DNA of 64,000 nt from Asticcacaulis currens (lineage in GTDB: Bacteria; Pseudomonadota; Alphaproteobacteria; Caulobacterales; Caulobacteraceae), in the NCBI RefSeq assembly GCF_028550395.1, contig NZ_JAQQKW010000002.1, positions 426,503-490,502 of the forward strand, in the 5' to 3' direction. Below, one piece after another: positions 16,499 to 25,207 of the stretch. Under the pieces are notes generated by a model, which searched no databases, was not told the DNA's origin, and worked only from the letters and a program-made list of their open reading frames with translations. Both the position numbers and the translations under genes were made by a program. How positions within the stretch are numbered: position 1 is the first letter of the stretch; each line of letters starts with the position of its first letter.

Positions 16499-17629
16499 TC
16501 ATTCCGCTCCAAAAAACAATCGCTTCAGCGGCAGAAGGCTGGCGCCGATAGCCGCGACCTCCCCGGAGGCTTCGGCCGGAACGATGCGCGCCACCGGTCG
16601 CGGCACGCTGCGGCGTTTCTGATCGAACAGCTCGATGTGCGGAATGACGCGATGCGCCAGCTCTGTAGGCATCTGCCCGCCCAGAACGATAGCGTCCACA
16701 TCCAGTATGGCCGTGGCGTTCGAAGCGATAATGGACAGAGAATCCTTCACGCGCGCGATCCATTCTTCAATTGCGGGCCAGTCGGCGTTAAATCCCTGCA
16801 CCATCGCATCGACCGTGTCGAAGGCCTCTCCCTCACGCACCACCAGTTGCCGCAACAGCTCCAGATTAGGAAATGGAAAGATGTGTGGCGGCAGGCCGCC
16901 GGCAAATTCACCGGCATTGCCGTGCCGCCCCCGCCACGGCTCGCCGTCAAGGATGACCCCGCCCCCGACGCCTGCTGAAATATACAGATAGGCAAAGCTG
17001 TCGGCCCAGCGCCCGACGCCAAACTGGCTTTCGGCCACGGCAGCGGCATTGCCGTCATTATCAGCAAGGGCGATCACACCAAAGCGGTCAGCGAACAGCC
17101 GCTCGACATCTATCCCGGCCCATTCCTCGAGATAGGTGGGCGTGTTGAACCCGCCGCCCGCGATGAAGGAGCCCGAAACGGCGATTCCTATACCGGTTAG
17201 CTGCGAACGCGCGTAGCCGACCGAACCGCAGAGTTCATCGAGCGCTTCATCCACCGCGTCCAGCGTGCGCGACACCCCCACCGGATTGAGCGACAGCCCT
17301 TTCTGGGCACGGGTCGCGCCTGAAAAATCACTAATGACCAAGGATACACGACCGGCCAGAACGGCAATACCGAGGCTGAAACCGTGTTCAGGCCGCAGCG
17401 ACAATGCCGTGCTGGGATAGCCCCGACGGCCCTCGGCACTGACCCGCCCGCCCGTGCCCACCAACCCTGTCTCACCTAAGCGCGCCAGAATGCGCGAAAC
17501 GGACTGCTGCGTCAGTTGGGTCTGTTCGACAAGCCCGGACTGGGTCAGGGCGCGATGGCGAAACAACAGGCCCAGAACGCGCCGATCATTGCGGCCAAGC
17601 TCGGGAATCAAAGGGATATCGATCTGCAT
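16499..17629 (-). CDS. ROK-family transcriptional repressor (ROK2)
   Basis: This 376-residue protein has an HTH LVEQTQLTQQSVSRILARL (about 37-55) and a ROK domain with LTGIGIAVSG, ALADNDGNAAAVAE and GNAGEFAGGLP. It lacks the CxCGxxGCxE zinc motif, as ROK1 does. The ATG at 17629 follows GAGG; an in-frame ATG at 17647 and another at 17662 are less well placed. It is divergent from the cassette-2 TBDR across two inverted repeats (17659-17705 and 17743-17757) and convergent with the cassette-1 symporter. Confidence 0.87.
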   Translation of the reverse strand: MQIDIPLIPELGRNDRRVLGLLFRHRALTQSGLVEQTQLTQQSVSRILARLGETGLVGTGGRVSAEGRRGYPSTALSLRPEHGFSLGIAVLAGRVSLVISDFSGATRAQKGLSLNPVGVSRTLDAVDEALDELCGSVGYARSQLTGIGIAVSGSFIAGGGFNTPTYLEEWAGIDVERLFADRFGVIALADNDGNAAAVAESQFGVGRWADSFAYLYISAGVGGGVILDGEPWRGRHGNAGEFAGGLPPHIFPFPNLELLRQLVVREGEAFDTVDAMVQGFNADWPAIEEWIARVKDSLSIIASNATAILDVDAIVLGGQMPTELAHRVIPHIELFDQKRRSVPRPVARIVPAEASGEVAAIGASLLPLKRLFFGAE

Positions 17630-17658
17630 GAGGGCCTCATACCCCATTTTATATAAAG

Positions 17659-17705
17659 ACACACTTTATTTGTGCCTTGTCACATTAAATACACTTAAAG
17701 TGTGT
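17659..17705. promoter_or_regulatory. Candidate ROK2 operator (10-bp inverted repeat)
   Basis: ACACACTTTA (17659-17668) is exactly inverted as TAAAGTGTGT (17696-17705). A tighter palindrome, ACACTTAAAGTGT, is nested at 17691-17703. The whole lies 30 bp upstream of the ROK2 start and 80 bp upstream of the TBDR start, suited to autoregulation and receptor control. Confidence 0.6.
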
Positions 17706-17742
17706 TAATTGGCGCCTGACACGAAAATTTCCCGCTTCACTC

Positions 17743-17757
17743 TACACATTGTGTGTA
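17743..17757. promoter_or_regulatory. Second candidate ROK2 operator
   Basis: TACACA (17743-17748), TTG and TGTGTA (17752-17757) form a perfect 6-3-6 inverted repeat, 28 bp before the TBDR ATG. It shares the ACAC/GTGT element with the site at 17659-17705, so the two may be bound by the same protein. Confidence 0.55.
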
Positions 17758-17785
17758 TTTTGAGCGTGGCTCCAAGGGGACCGTT

Positions 17786-20038
17786 ATGACCAACCACCGC
17801 TCTCACTGGCGTAACCGCCTTTTCCTCAGCGCCGCCCTGGCCGGCCTCAGTGCCGCATCGGCCATGGCGCAAACCGCGCCGGATAAGACGGACCCGGCTG
17901 ACGCTACCGAGGTGATCGTCACGGCGACGCGCCGGGCCGAGTCGATGCAAAAAGTACCTGTCGCGGTCTCGGTGCTGAAAGGCGACGATCTCGCTCGCGC
18001 CAATCTGAACGGGCTGCGCGAAATCTCGTCTCAGGTGCCGTCATTCAACTTCCGTCAGGCGGCTTCCTATAAGGATCAGGCGCTGTTTCTGCGCGGGCTG
18101 GGCACCTCTTCGACCTCGCCGGGCGTTGAACCCACCGTCTCCACCGTCATCGACGGCGTAGTGCTGGGCCGTCAGGGGCAGGCGTCGCTGGACCTGCTGG
18201 ATGTCGAACGCATCGAAGTGCTGCGCGGCCCGCAAGGGACGCTGTTCGGTAAGAACGCCTCGGCTGGCGTTCTGAATATCGTCACGCGCACGCCGCGCGA
18301 AGCGTTCCGCGCCTACACAGATCTCGGCCTCTATGAAGGGAATGAATGGCGCGTGCGCGGCGGCGTTTCTGGCGCGATCATGCCCGGCAAGTGGGCGGCC
18401 AGCCTGAATGTCACGGCCTCACACTTCGATGGTAATGCGCGCAATGTGTTTAATGGCCAAAAGGTCAACGGCTACGATAATTACGGCGCGCGTACCAAAT
18501 GGCTGTTCACCGTCTCAGACAGCCTGACCACCACCCTGACGGCGGATTTCTCGCACAACAAGACGACCGCCCCCAATGGTCTTGTCGCGCGCACCGTGAA
18601 GCTGGCTTATCCGACCAATGCGGTAACCTCGTCGCCCGCCTTTGCCACAGCCGTGGCCCCTGCCGAGGTCAGCGACACGACGCGCAACGTCAATATCAAT
18701 TACCCAACCTATGCGCTGGACGATACCTGGGGCGTCGCGCTTCAGGCCGACAAGCGTCTGGGTGATTTTACACTGACTTCGATCACCGCCTACCGTTTCT
18801 GGAAAAACACGCAGTTTCAGGATCAGGACAAGCTGCCCGGCGCGGTGATCGGCCTGCCTCAGCAGCACGACCGCGGCGATCTGCATTACGACCAAATGTC
18901 GCAGGAACTGCGGCTGGCCTCGCCCAAGGGGGGACGCTTTGACTATGTGGCCGGTGTCTATCTGTTCCGTGGCACAGACAGCGAAGTCTATACGCGCACT
19001 GTGACTATACTCAGCGCCACCTCGACGACCATCCATTCGGGCACCTCGCGCTTTGGCGTCACCAATGACAGTGCCGCCCTCTTCGCCGAGGGCAACTACC
19101 ATTTTTCGCCTGCCCTGAGGGCGGTTCTGGGGCTGCGCCTGACTCATGATGAGGTCAGCTACCGCTTCAACCGCATCTCCACCTCACCGGTGGCGGTGAC
19201 CGGTATTCAGGCCCCCTACGCCAGCGAAGGCCAGACCGACGCCACCGAAATGTCCAGTCGCGCCGGGCTTCAGTACGACCTGTCCGCCTCGGCTATGTTC
19301 TATGTCACCTATTCGCGCGGCTATAAGGGACCGGCCTACAGCCTCGCCTTCAGCACCCTGCCGCAGGACACCATCGCTCTGAAACCGGAACTGTCCGATG
19401 CGGTGGAACTGGGGCTGAAGTCGCGCCTGTTTGACCGCCGCGTAATGGCCAATTTCGCCGTCTTTGAACAGAAGGTGGACAATTATCAGGTGCCCTTCTT
19501 CGACACCTATAATGGCTCATCGGTTACCCGCCTGATCAATGCGGGCAAGGTGTCCACGCGCGGCGTCGAAGGCGATGTCAGCGCCCGCGCCAGCGACGCA
19601 CTCAGCCTGTCGGGGTCTTTTGCCTATACGGATGCCAAGATCGAGCACTTCCTCTGCCCGCCCGGCGCGGCTTCATCGTGCTTCGTCGATGGCGGCGTGC
19701 TGACTTTTGCCCCGAAATGGAAGGGCGTCGCCCGTGCCAGTTACCGTCTGCTGTCTCTTGGCACGACTGATGTCCTGATCAATGCCGACGTTACCTACCG
19801 CAGCCGCACCCAGTACAGCATCAACCAGACCCCGGATACGGTCTCGCCTGCCTACACCCTGTGGAATGCCAGCCTCAGCTACCGCACCGCTGGCGGGTTT
19901 GAAATCAATCTGATCGGCAAAAATCTCGGCGATACGTCCTACTCCCCCTATCTGCAACAGTTCGGTCAGGGGGTGACGCGATTTGTACCGCGCGACGACC
20001 AGCGTTATATCGGCATCAACCTGCACAAGGATTTCTGA
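17786..20038 (+). CDS. TonB-dependent receptor (cassette 2)
   Basis: This 750-residue receptor has a start ATG at 17786 after AAGGGGA and a signal peptide ending AMAQ. The TonB box region is EVIVTATRRAE. The plug contains TVIDGVVLGRQGQASLDLLDVERIEVLRGPQG, quoted here only as its two key parts VIDGVVLGR and IEVLRGPQG. It ends with the canonical terminal Phe (KDF). One Cys pair (CPPGAASSC) lies in a predicted surface loop. It is followed 2 bp later by the 2H-phosphoesterase gene, so the two form an operon. It is divergent from ROK2. Confidence 0.9.
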   Translation: MTNHRSHWRNRLFLSAALAGLSAASAMAQTAPDKTDPADATEVIVTATRRAESMQKVPVAVSVLKGDDLARANLNGLREISSQVPSFNFRQAASYKDQALFLRGLGTSSTSPGVEPTVSTVIDGVVLGRQGQASLDLLDVERIEVLRGPQGTLFGKNASAGVLNIVTRTPREAFRAYTDLGLYEGNEWRVRGGVSGAIMPGKWAASLNVTASHFDGNARNVFNGQKVNGYDNYGARTKWLFTVSDSLTTTLTADFSHNKTTAPNGLVARTVKLAYPTNAVTSSPAFATAVAPAEVSDTTRNVNINYPTYALDDTWGVALQADKRLGDFTLTSITAYRFWKNTQFQDQDKLPGAVIGLPQQHDRGDLHYDQMSQELRLASPKGGRFDYVAGVYLFRGTDSEVYTRTVTILSATSTTIHSGTSRFGVTNDSAALFAEGNYHFSPALRAVLGLRLTHDEVSYRFNRISTSPVAVTGIQAPYASEGQTDATEMSSRAGLQYDLSASAMFYVTYSRGYKGPAYSLAFSTLPQDTIALKPELSDAVELGLKSRLFDRRVMANFAVFEQKVDNYQVPFFDTYNGSSVTRLINAGKVSTRGVEGDVSARASDALSLSGSFAYTDAKIEHFLCPPGAASSCFVDGGVLTFAPKWKGVARASYRLLSLGTTDVLINADVTYRSRTQYSINQTPDTVSPAYTLWNASLSYRTAGGFEINLIGKNLGDTSYSPYLQQFGQGVTRFVPRDDQRYIGINLHKDF

Positions 20039-20040
20039 TC

Positions 20041-20847
20041 ATGACCAATGGATACAGCCCCACCACCGGCTTATCAGGTCAGTCGCGCCGCGGTGTCCTC
20101 TTCGGTGTCACGGCGGCCGCTTCCGCCTCATTTCTGAAAGCGGCTGCCGCGGTTGCGCCGGCTGTGGACGGGGGGCGCAAATTCATGGCAGATGGCCGCG
20201 TCCGCGGCTTTGCCGGCAATACCCTCATCTGCCATTTGCCGCAGCAGGGCGCCGACAGTGCGGCGTTTAACGCCCTGCTCGACATCTATCGCAATGCGTC
20301 GGATTACCCCTTCCTGGCAAACGCCACCCTGTTGCCGCCGTCCAGCTATCATATGACGATCTTTGGCGGGGCGAATGATCAGGGCCGCGGCAAGCCCGGC
20401 CAATGGCCGCAGGGCGTGCCCAGCGACCTGCCGCTTGAGGCCTGTCATCGCCTGATGGCCGAACGCCTCAAAGGTTTTCGCTCTGGTCTGAACCTGCCTA
20501 TCCGTATGAAGGTCGATCTGGAAGCACCGGCCCCCGAAGGCGGGGCCATAACCCTGCCCTTGCTGCCGGTCGATGCCGCCCAGTCGCAACAGCTGCGCGA
20601 CCTGCGCCGCCGCCTGTCCGAGGCCACCGGCATCCGTATCAGTGATCCGGACACCTATGGCTTTCACATCTCGCTGGCCTACTGGATCAAGCCCCTTACG
20701 CCTGAACAGGCTAAGGCATTTGACCGCGCCCACCGGCAATGGCGCACCACCTTGTCAAAAGCCGCCCCCGTCATCGCGCTGGGCGCGCCGGAATTCTGCG
20801 TTTTCAAGGACATGTTCGCCTTTGAACGGCAGTTTTATCTTGAATAA
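20041..20847 (+). CDS. Exported 2H phosphoesterase (DUF1868)
   Basis: This 268-residue protein has two H-x-[ST] motifs, HMT at 104-106 and HIS at 209-211. They are about 105 residues apart, the catalytic signature of the 2H phosphoesterase superfamily. An N-terminal SRRGVLFG plus an Ala-rich stretch looks like a Tat signal. 2H enzymes open cyclic or linear phosphodiesters; DUF1868 members have no assigned substrate. The 2-bp spacing from the TBDR suggests it acts on that receptor's cargo in the periplasm. Confidence 0.78.
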   Translation: MTNGYSPTTGLSGQSRRGVLFGVTAAASASFLKAAAAVAPAVDGGRKFMADGRVRGFAGNTLICHLPQQGADSAAFNALLDIYRNASDYPFLANATLLPPSSYHMTIFGGANDQGRGKPGQWPQGVPSDLPLEACHRLMAERLKGFRSGLNLPIRMKVDLEAPAPEGGAITLPLLPVDAAQSQQLRDLRRRLSEATGIRISDPDTYGFHISLAYWIKPLTPEQAKAFDRAHRQWRTTLSKAAPVIALGAPEFCVFKDMFAFERQFYLE

Positions 20848-20848
20848 C

Positions 20849-20874
20849 AAGGCCGCAGTATGGATGGTGGCCTT
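20849..20874 (+). terminator. Hairpin after the 2H phosphoesterase gene
   Basis: AAGGCCGC (20849-20856) pairs with GTGGCCTT (20867-20874) with one mismatch, starting 2 bp after the stop codon. The loop AGTATGGATG resembles that of the hairpin at 27841-27865. The tail is TATAATA rather than a T-run, so termination efficiency is uncertain. Confidence 0.5.
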
Positions 20875-20883
20875 ATAATACCG

Positions 20884-20961
20884 AGACTGTCTCATATGCA
20901 TCAGAGAGATGAGACAGTCTAGAAGGGCATACCAACCGTCATTTTTAATAACCCTTGGTAT
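20884..20961. repeat. Two-hairpin structured repeat, copy A
   Basis: This element contains a perfect 12-bp stem (AGACTGTCTCAT at 20884-20895 with ATGAGACAGTCT at 20909-20920, 13-nt loop) and a 33-bp imperfect palindrome (20929-20961) with outer arms ATACCAA/TTGGTAT. The reverse complement aligns with copy B at 27711-27791 in order, spacing and loop sequence. Between the 2H-phosphoesterase gene and the GDPD gene it belongs to a 413-bp region without genes. Confidence 0.75.
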
Positions 20962-21085
20962 AAACTCAGTCTGCACATAGAAGGAAACGTCCTTCGATTG
21001 CATAGCCCCTCAAACCTATTTGGCTCAAGCGTGGCGGGCCGAAATGTGCCCGAAGAAGACGTTGCGGGCTCTAAAACCCTACCAA

Positions 21086-21128
21086 TTAGAGCGAAATGAC
21101 TTTAAGCTGAATCGCCATTTTGCTCTAA
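21086..21128. repeat. AGAGCG-family inverted repeat
   Basis: TTAGAGCGAAATG (21086-21098) pairs with CATTTTGCTCTAA (21116-21128) with one mismatch. It lies in the gene-free stretch 20848-21260, downstream of the GDPD gene on the minus strand. Confidence 0.6.
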
Positions 21129-21142
21129 ATTTTTGTTTTGTC

Positions 21143-21186
21143 GCGATGTTTTTGCGGAAAACCGCTCACACTTTTCCGCACATCGC
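21143..21186. repeat. Bulged cruciform-type inverted repeat
   Basis: GCGATG (21143-21148) plus TGCGGAAAA (21153-21161) pair with TTTTCCGCA (21172-21180) plus CATCGC (21181-21186), leaving a small one-sided bulge. It is adjacent to the AGAGCG repeat and ends the transcript side of the GDPD gene. A sequence like its CTTTTCCG half also occurs near 292. Confidence 0.55.
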
Positions 21187-21260
21187 TCTAGCGGACGGTA
21201 GAAACTTCGGGCAGCAGAAGTGGTCCCTCCAATCTATTCGACAAATGATTTATGATCGAC

Positions 21261-22211
21261 TCATTGACCGCCAAGCATCTCAATAAGAGGGCCAGGTTCG
21301 TCGGTCTGGATCGTATTAACACCTTTTGTGATCATAGCTTTCCAGGTGCGACCGCCGTCGCGCAGGGCGTCAAGGTCGCCGCCGTGACCGATTACGCTGA
21401 TCACGCCGACCGAGGTCAGCGTGTTGGCCCAAAGCCTGACCTTGTGCGCTTTGGTTTCGGCCGCAATGGCCTCGAACTCGGCCTGAGTGGTGAAGACCAG
21501 CTCGATGCCGACCGGCTTTTTGGGACCGCTCAGCTGCTGACGCGCCACCGCTTCGATGGCATCGCCACCGGGATCGGAGCGCCAGTGCCCGACGATGGGC
21601 ATGAAGGGCGTCTTCGCATACAACGGATCTTCGACCAGCGGCGTCCCCAAAGTCTTGGCCAGCTTCTTGACGAGCACCTGATCCGACATACCAGCGGCTT
21701 CGACCTCGGCGATGACCTGCGGGTAGATGTCTTCCTTGATGTCGAGATTGAGCATGATGCGCCCCCGGGCCGCCGCCAGTACCTCGGCCAGTGTCAGGAC
21801 ACGCTCATCGGTCAGGGTCGGCGATATCTCGCCGCCAAAGTTCTGGCGCAAGCGCAGGCTGAGCACCTCCGACAGGGTCTTGTCGGCCAGCTTGCCCGAG
21901 CCATTGGTGGTACGGTCCAGAGTCGCATCGTGCAGGATGACCAGTTGGCCGTCCTTTGTCCGCCGGACATCGACCTCGGCCATATCAACCCCCAACCTTA
22001 CGCAGTGTTCCAGCGCCAGTCGCGAATTTTCCGGCGCTTCGTCGAGACCGGCAGAAGGGACCGCGTTGTGACAGGCGCGATGGGCGACCACAAAAACCCC
22101 GGCATCCGGATTGTCCAGCTTCTGACGGATCAGCTCGACCGGGGTCGCGGCCAAGGCCGGAAAGGCCAAAGCCGCACTAAGAGCATAGACAAGGGTCTGG
22201 GTACGATACAT
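21261..22211 (-). CDS. Secreted glycerophosphodiester phosphodiesterase (GDPD)
   Basis: This 316-residue enzyme has a signal peptide at 1-22 and the GDPD catalytic residues His44-Arg45, Glu61-Asn62, Glu79/Asp81 and His94-Asp95 in the expected order. The ATG at 22211 follows GGAAGG; the frame extends to 22238 without a better site. GDPDs split glycerophosphodiesters (glycerophosphocholine, -inositol and others) to glycerol-3-phosphate and alcohol. It lies downstream of the cassette-3 TBDR, after a hairpin, and probably processes the receptor's substrate in the periplasm. Confidence 0.88.
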   Translation of the reverse strand: MYRTQTLVYALSAALAFPALAATPVELIRQKLDNPDAGVFVVAHRACHNAVPSAGLDEAPENSRLALEHCVRLGVDMAEVDVRRTKDGQLVILHDATLDRTTNGSGKLADKTLSEVLSLRLRQNFGGEISPTLTDERVLTLAEVLAAARGRIMLNLDIKEDIYPQVIAEVEAAGMSDQVLVKKLAKTLGTPLVEDPLYAKTPFMPIVGHWRSDPGGDAIEAVARQQLSGPKKPVGIELVFTTQAEFEAIAAETKAHKVRLWANTLTSVGVISVIGHGGDLDALRDGGRTWKAMITKGVNTIQTDEPGPLIEMLGGQ

Positions 22212-22251
22212 AAGGATACCTTCCGGATAACAACGCAATAAATGAAAATGT

Positions 22252-22291
22252 CAGAGCGGAATGACGCGAAACTTCCGGTCATTCCGCTCTG
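22252..22291. terminator. Perfect 14-bp AGAGCG hairpin between TBDR and GDPD
   Basis: CAGAGCGGAATGAC (22252-22265) and GTCATTCCGCTCTG (22278-22291) form a perfect stem with a 12-nt loop, 33 bp after the TBDR stop and 40 bp before the GDPD start. It is the best-preserved member of the AGAGCG family. It could terminate most TBDR transcription or protect mRNA ends. Confidence 0.6.
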
Positions 22292-22324
22292 ATGACGAAC
22301 CTTTTGGGGATACAGGTTCGAACT

Positions 22325-25093
22325 TTAGAAGGATGGGGTGAAGCGGAGACCGATCCAGTAGATGGTCGGCACGGAATAGGTGTCTTTCAGCAGGTTCTTT
22401 CCCGGCCCTGTCAGGCTGGTCATGCGCTCATGGCCGACATTGGAGGCTTGAGCGAAGACGGTGACGCCATTGCGGACCTTGTAGCTGGCTTGCAGATCGA
22501 CCTGTTCACGCGGGGCCCAGTACATGTCCTGCCAGAAAATGTCCGGCACGATGGAGCGCAAGGCCTTGCCCTGTTTGTTATAGGCCGCGCGCAGTTCCAG
22601 ACCGTCGTGGCTGTAGAAAACCGAGGCATTGACGATCGAGTTGGACTGACCGACCAGCCCCTTCAGGCGGCGCTGGGTGCCACTCGCCTGCAGGACGTCC
22701 ATCGACCCTTCCATCACCGACCAGTTGGCGCTGAAGCCCACCGGGCGCAGGACCGGGTGCAATTGTTCCAGCGAGTTCATGGTCGCCGCCAACTCGACGC
22801 CGTGCACCGAAGCCGAGGTGGCATTGATCGGACGGCTAACCGCCGCATTGACGTAGGTCACGCCTTCATAGGTATAGCCGAAGGTCGTAGCGCTGAAAAT
22901 TTCGTCCTGGATATCCTTGTTGAACAGAGCCAGAGAGACGAGACCGCCGTCGCGGTTATTGAGCTTCCAGTTAAAGGCCAGATCCACATTGTTCGACAGG
23001 CGCGGCTTGATATCCGGATTGCCGATAGTAACCGTGACTCCCAGCGCATTGGGATTGCCCTGATCCGTGGAGGCCACGAAGTTGATGGCACTGCGGGCGG
23101 CATAGGCGTCGTAGCTGGGGCGGCCAATCGTCTGGCTGGCACCGAAGCGCACGTCGATGCGATCGGTGAGATCATAGCTGATCAAGGCCGACGGCAGCAC
23201 GAAGTCGTAGCTGGAATTGGCCTTGCGGTCCTTCCACACGCCGTTGATACGCTGACGCCCGGCACTGTCCAGATCGACGCTGTCGTAACGCAGGCCGAAC
23301 TGCGTGCGCAGACGGTCGGCATTGTAAGCAACGAGGCCATAAAGGCCCGCATTCTTTTCGGTCAGATCGAAATTATCCTGATTGCTGAAGGCGTCCTGAT
23401 TGGTGCGGGTGAATTCGCTGGCGGCATGGCTGTAGAAGGCGGCCCAGGCGCGTTGCGGATCAATGGTCAGCAGGTTCAGCTTGCCATTGCTATACATCAG
23501 CGGCGCGCCATTGTGCCCGGTGACGCTCGCCAGGGTAAGCGGGCTGGTCAGCGTATTATTGGGCGTATATTCGTCGCGATAGACGTTATACTCGACCTGG
23601 CTCTCGGTATAGGTCACCCCTGCGCCAAAGCCGAAACCCTGATCGTCACGTCCCAGATGGCGGGTGTAGTCCAGCTTCACGCTGTTGACGTTATTGCTGG
23701 CCGAGCGCTTGTAGTTCGGACGGTAATAGAAACCCTGATAGTTGTTCAGGTTATAAAAAACCGTCGGATCGACGTCGAAACTGGCATTTAGGCCGGAGGT
23801 ATCATAGTTGAAGCCAAGGGACGGCATGGGCGTGATGGTCGTCCCCGCGCCCGGCGCATTATAGGTCAGGCCGGTGATGAACTTCACCATGCTGATCGGC
23901 TCGCGATAGGTGGCGCGCGAAAGGGACACACGCCCGCTCAGAAGCTGATCGTCGGGCAGCGTCCAGTCAAAGCCACCCTGCGCCAGCGCCGTGGCATTGG
24001 TCATTTTCTGGACCGAATAGCCGACTTCGATGGTGGCCGCGGGATAGCGGCCGGAGGTCGGCGTCAGATTCTGGACCGTGCCGCGGTTGCGCGGGTCGAT
24101 AAGCAGTTCGTTGCGCGCCATGGTGTCGCGGAAGCGGTAATAGCCCAGGGTCGCGAAAGCATAGAAGGTGTCGCTGAAGCGCCCTTCCAGCTTGGTGGTC
24201 AGACCCGCGCGTTCGCGGCTGTTTTGAACGTACCAGTATTTGTCCTGCTGCGGCACAGCGATGCCGCTACCCAGATTAATGCCTGATTGTAAAACGCCCG
24301 CTGAATTATAAAATCCATAATGCACCGTATCGGTGGTCATGTGGGTGTTGGTGAAGGTTTCAAGCTTTTGATAGTTGGCGGAAACCACCACACCAAACTG
24401 TTTGGCCGAACCGAAGGTCAGGCTGCCGGTCGAAACCAGACGCGCGCCAATACGCTCCTGATCATTGGGCTTGCCCACATCATTGGCGCCGCCCAGCGAG
24501 GCTTCGGTAGTCAGGAAGGGCTTGCCGCCGCGCTCAAAGGCCGACCGCGTACGCAGATCGACGGCTCCGCCGATGGCATTGGGGTCGAGATCGGCGCCAA
24601 AGGTCTTGATGACGCGCATTTCGCTGATCATCGAAGAGGGCAGGAGATCGAGACGAACGCCGCGGCCGTTCGAGCCGAGATTGGCGTTCGGCGTACCGGG
24701 CGACGCGAGCGGCATACCATCGACGGTCACATTGTTGTAAGCGGCCCCCAGACCGCGGATCACCGGCGTGGCCGCTTCGTCGCGCGGATGCTCGTTGTCC
24801 GTGGTCGGCAGGGCGGCCAGACCCGGCACGCGGCGCAGCGCTTCGACGATGGTCAGGTCCGGCAGGGCCTGTACCTCATTGGCGCTGACCACGTCGGAGA
24901 CTCCGCGATAGCCGAGCTTGGAATTGATGGCCTTCAGGTTCGAGCGCTTGATACCGGTAACGACGACTTCAGCCACATCGTCCTTGGCCTTGTCCGCTCC
25001 GGTTTCGGCCGACGTCTGCGCCTGGGCCGCGAAAGCGCTGGTGGCCCATACGAGCGCCATGAGCCCCGGCCGTGTCAATAGACTGGTCTTCAT
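22325..25093 (-). CDS. TonB-dependent receptor (cassette 3)
   Basis: This 922-residue receptor has an ATG at 25093 after GAGGGG and a signal peptide ending AAQAQ. A TonB-box-like EVVVTGIKRSN is followed by a plug with VEALRRVPGLAALP and TPVIRGLGAAYNNVTVDGMPL. The plug and barrel pattern is that of the Caulobacter/Xanthomonas class, and the last residue is Phe (PSF). It lies downstream of ROK3 on the same strand (114-bp gap with an AT-rich inverted repeat) and upstream of GDPD. The likely cargo is a glycerophosphodiester-containing compound. Confidence 0.9.
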   Translation of the reverse strand: MKTSLLTRPGLMALVWATSAFAAQAQTSAETGADKAKDDVAEVVVTGIKRSNLKAINSKLGYRGVSDVVSANEVQALPDLTIVEALRRVPGLAALPTTDNEHPRDEAATPVIRGLGAAYNNVTVDGMPLASPGTPNANLGSNGRGVRLDLLPSSMISEMRVIKTFGADLDPNAIGGAVDLRTRSAFERGGKPFLTTEASLGGANDVGKPNDQERIGARLVSTGSLTFGSAKQFGVVVSANYQKLETFTNTHMTTDTVHYGFYNSAGVLQSGINLGSGIAVPQQDKYWYVQNSRERAGLTTKLEGRFSDTFYAFATLGYYRFRDTMARNELLIDPRNRGTVQNLTPTSGRYPAATIEVGYSVQKMTNATALAQGGFDWTLPDDQLLSGRVSLSRATYREPISMVKFITGLTYNAPGAGTTITPMPSLGFNYDTSGLNASFDVDPTVFYNLNNYQGFYYRPNYKRSASNNVNSVKLDYTRHLGRDDQGFGFGAGVTYTESQVEYNVYRDEYTPNNTLTSPLTLASVTGHNGAPLMYSNGKLNLLTIDPQRAWAAFYSHAASEFTRTNQDAFSNQDNFDLTEKNAGLYGLVAYNADRLRTQFGLRYDSVDLDSAGRQRINGVWKDRKANSSYDFVLPSALISYDLTDRIDVRFGASQTIGRPSYDAYAARSAINFVASTDQGNPNALGVTVTIGNPDIKPRLSNNVDLAFNWKLNNRDGGLVSLALFNKDIQDEIFSATTFGYTYEGVTYVNAAVSRPINATSASVHGVELAATMNSLEQLHPVLRPVGFSANWSVMEGSMDVLQASGTQRRLKGLVGQSNSIVNASVFYSHDGLELRAAYNKQGKALRSIVPDIFWQDMYWAPREQVDLQASYKVRNGVTVFAQASNVGHERMTSLTGPGKNLLKDTYSVPTIYWIGLRFTPSF

Positions 25094-25170
25094 CTTGATA
25101 ACCCCTCAGATGGTTGCTTTTCCCGGCAATCCGGGAACCTGAGAGCGCTTATGAAGAGGGTGCGCGACAC

Positions 25171-25196
25171 ATTTATTTATTTTTTTGAAAATAAAT
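25171..25196. promoter_or_regulatory. AT-rich inverted repeat upstream of cassette-3 TBDR
   Basis: ATTTATTT (25171-25178) is inverted as AAATAAAT (25189-25196), 78 bp upstream of the TBDR start. Its GAAAATAA segment also occurs at 26362-26369 between the divergent ROK3 and symporter genes. A shared ROK3 site is possible. Confidence 0.45.
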
Positions 25197-25207
25197 CGAC
25201 TAGGGAT

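Noticed and set aside
21020..21286. 88-codon ORF in the gap after the GDPD gene
   Set aside because: It runs through inverted repeats and has no domain or convincing ribosome-binding site.
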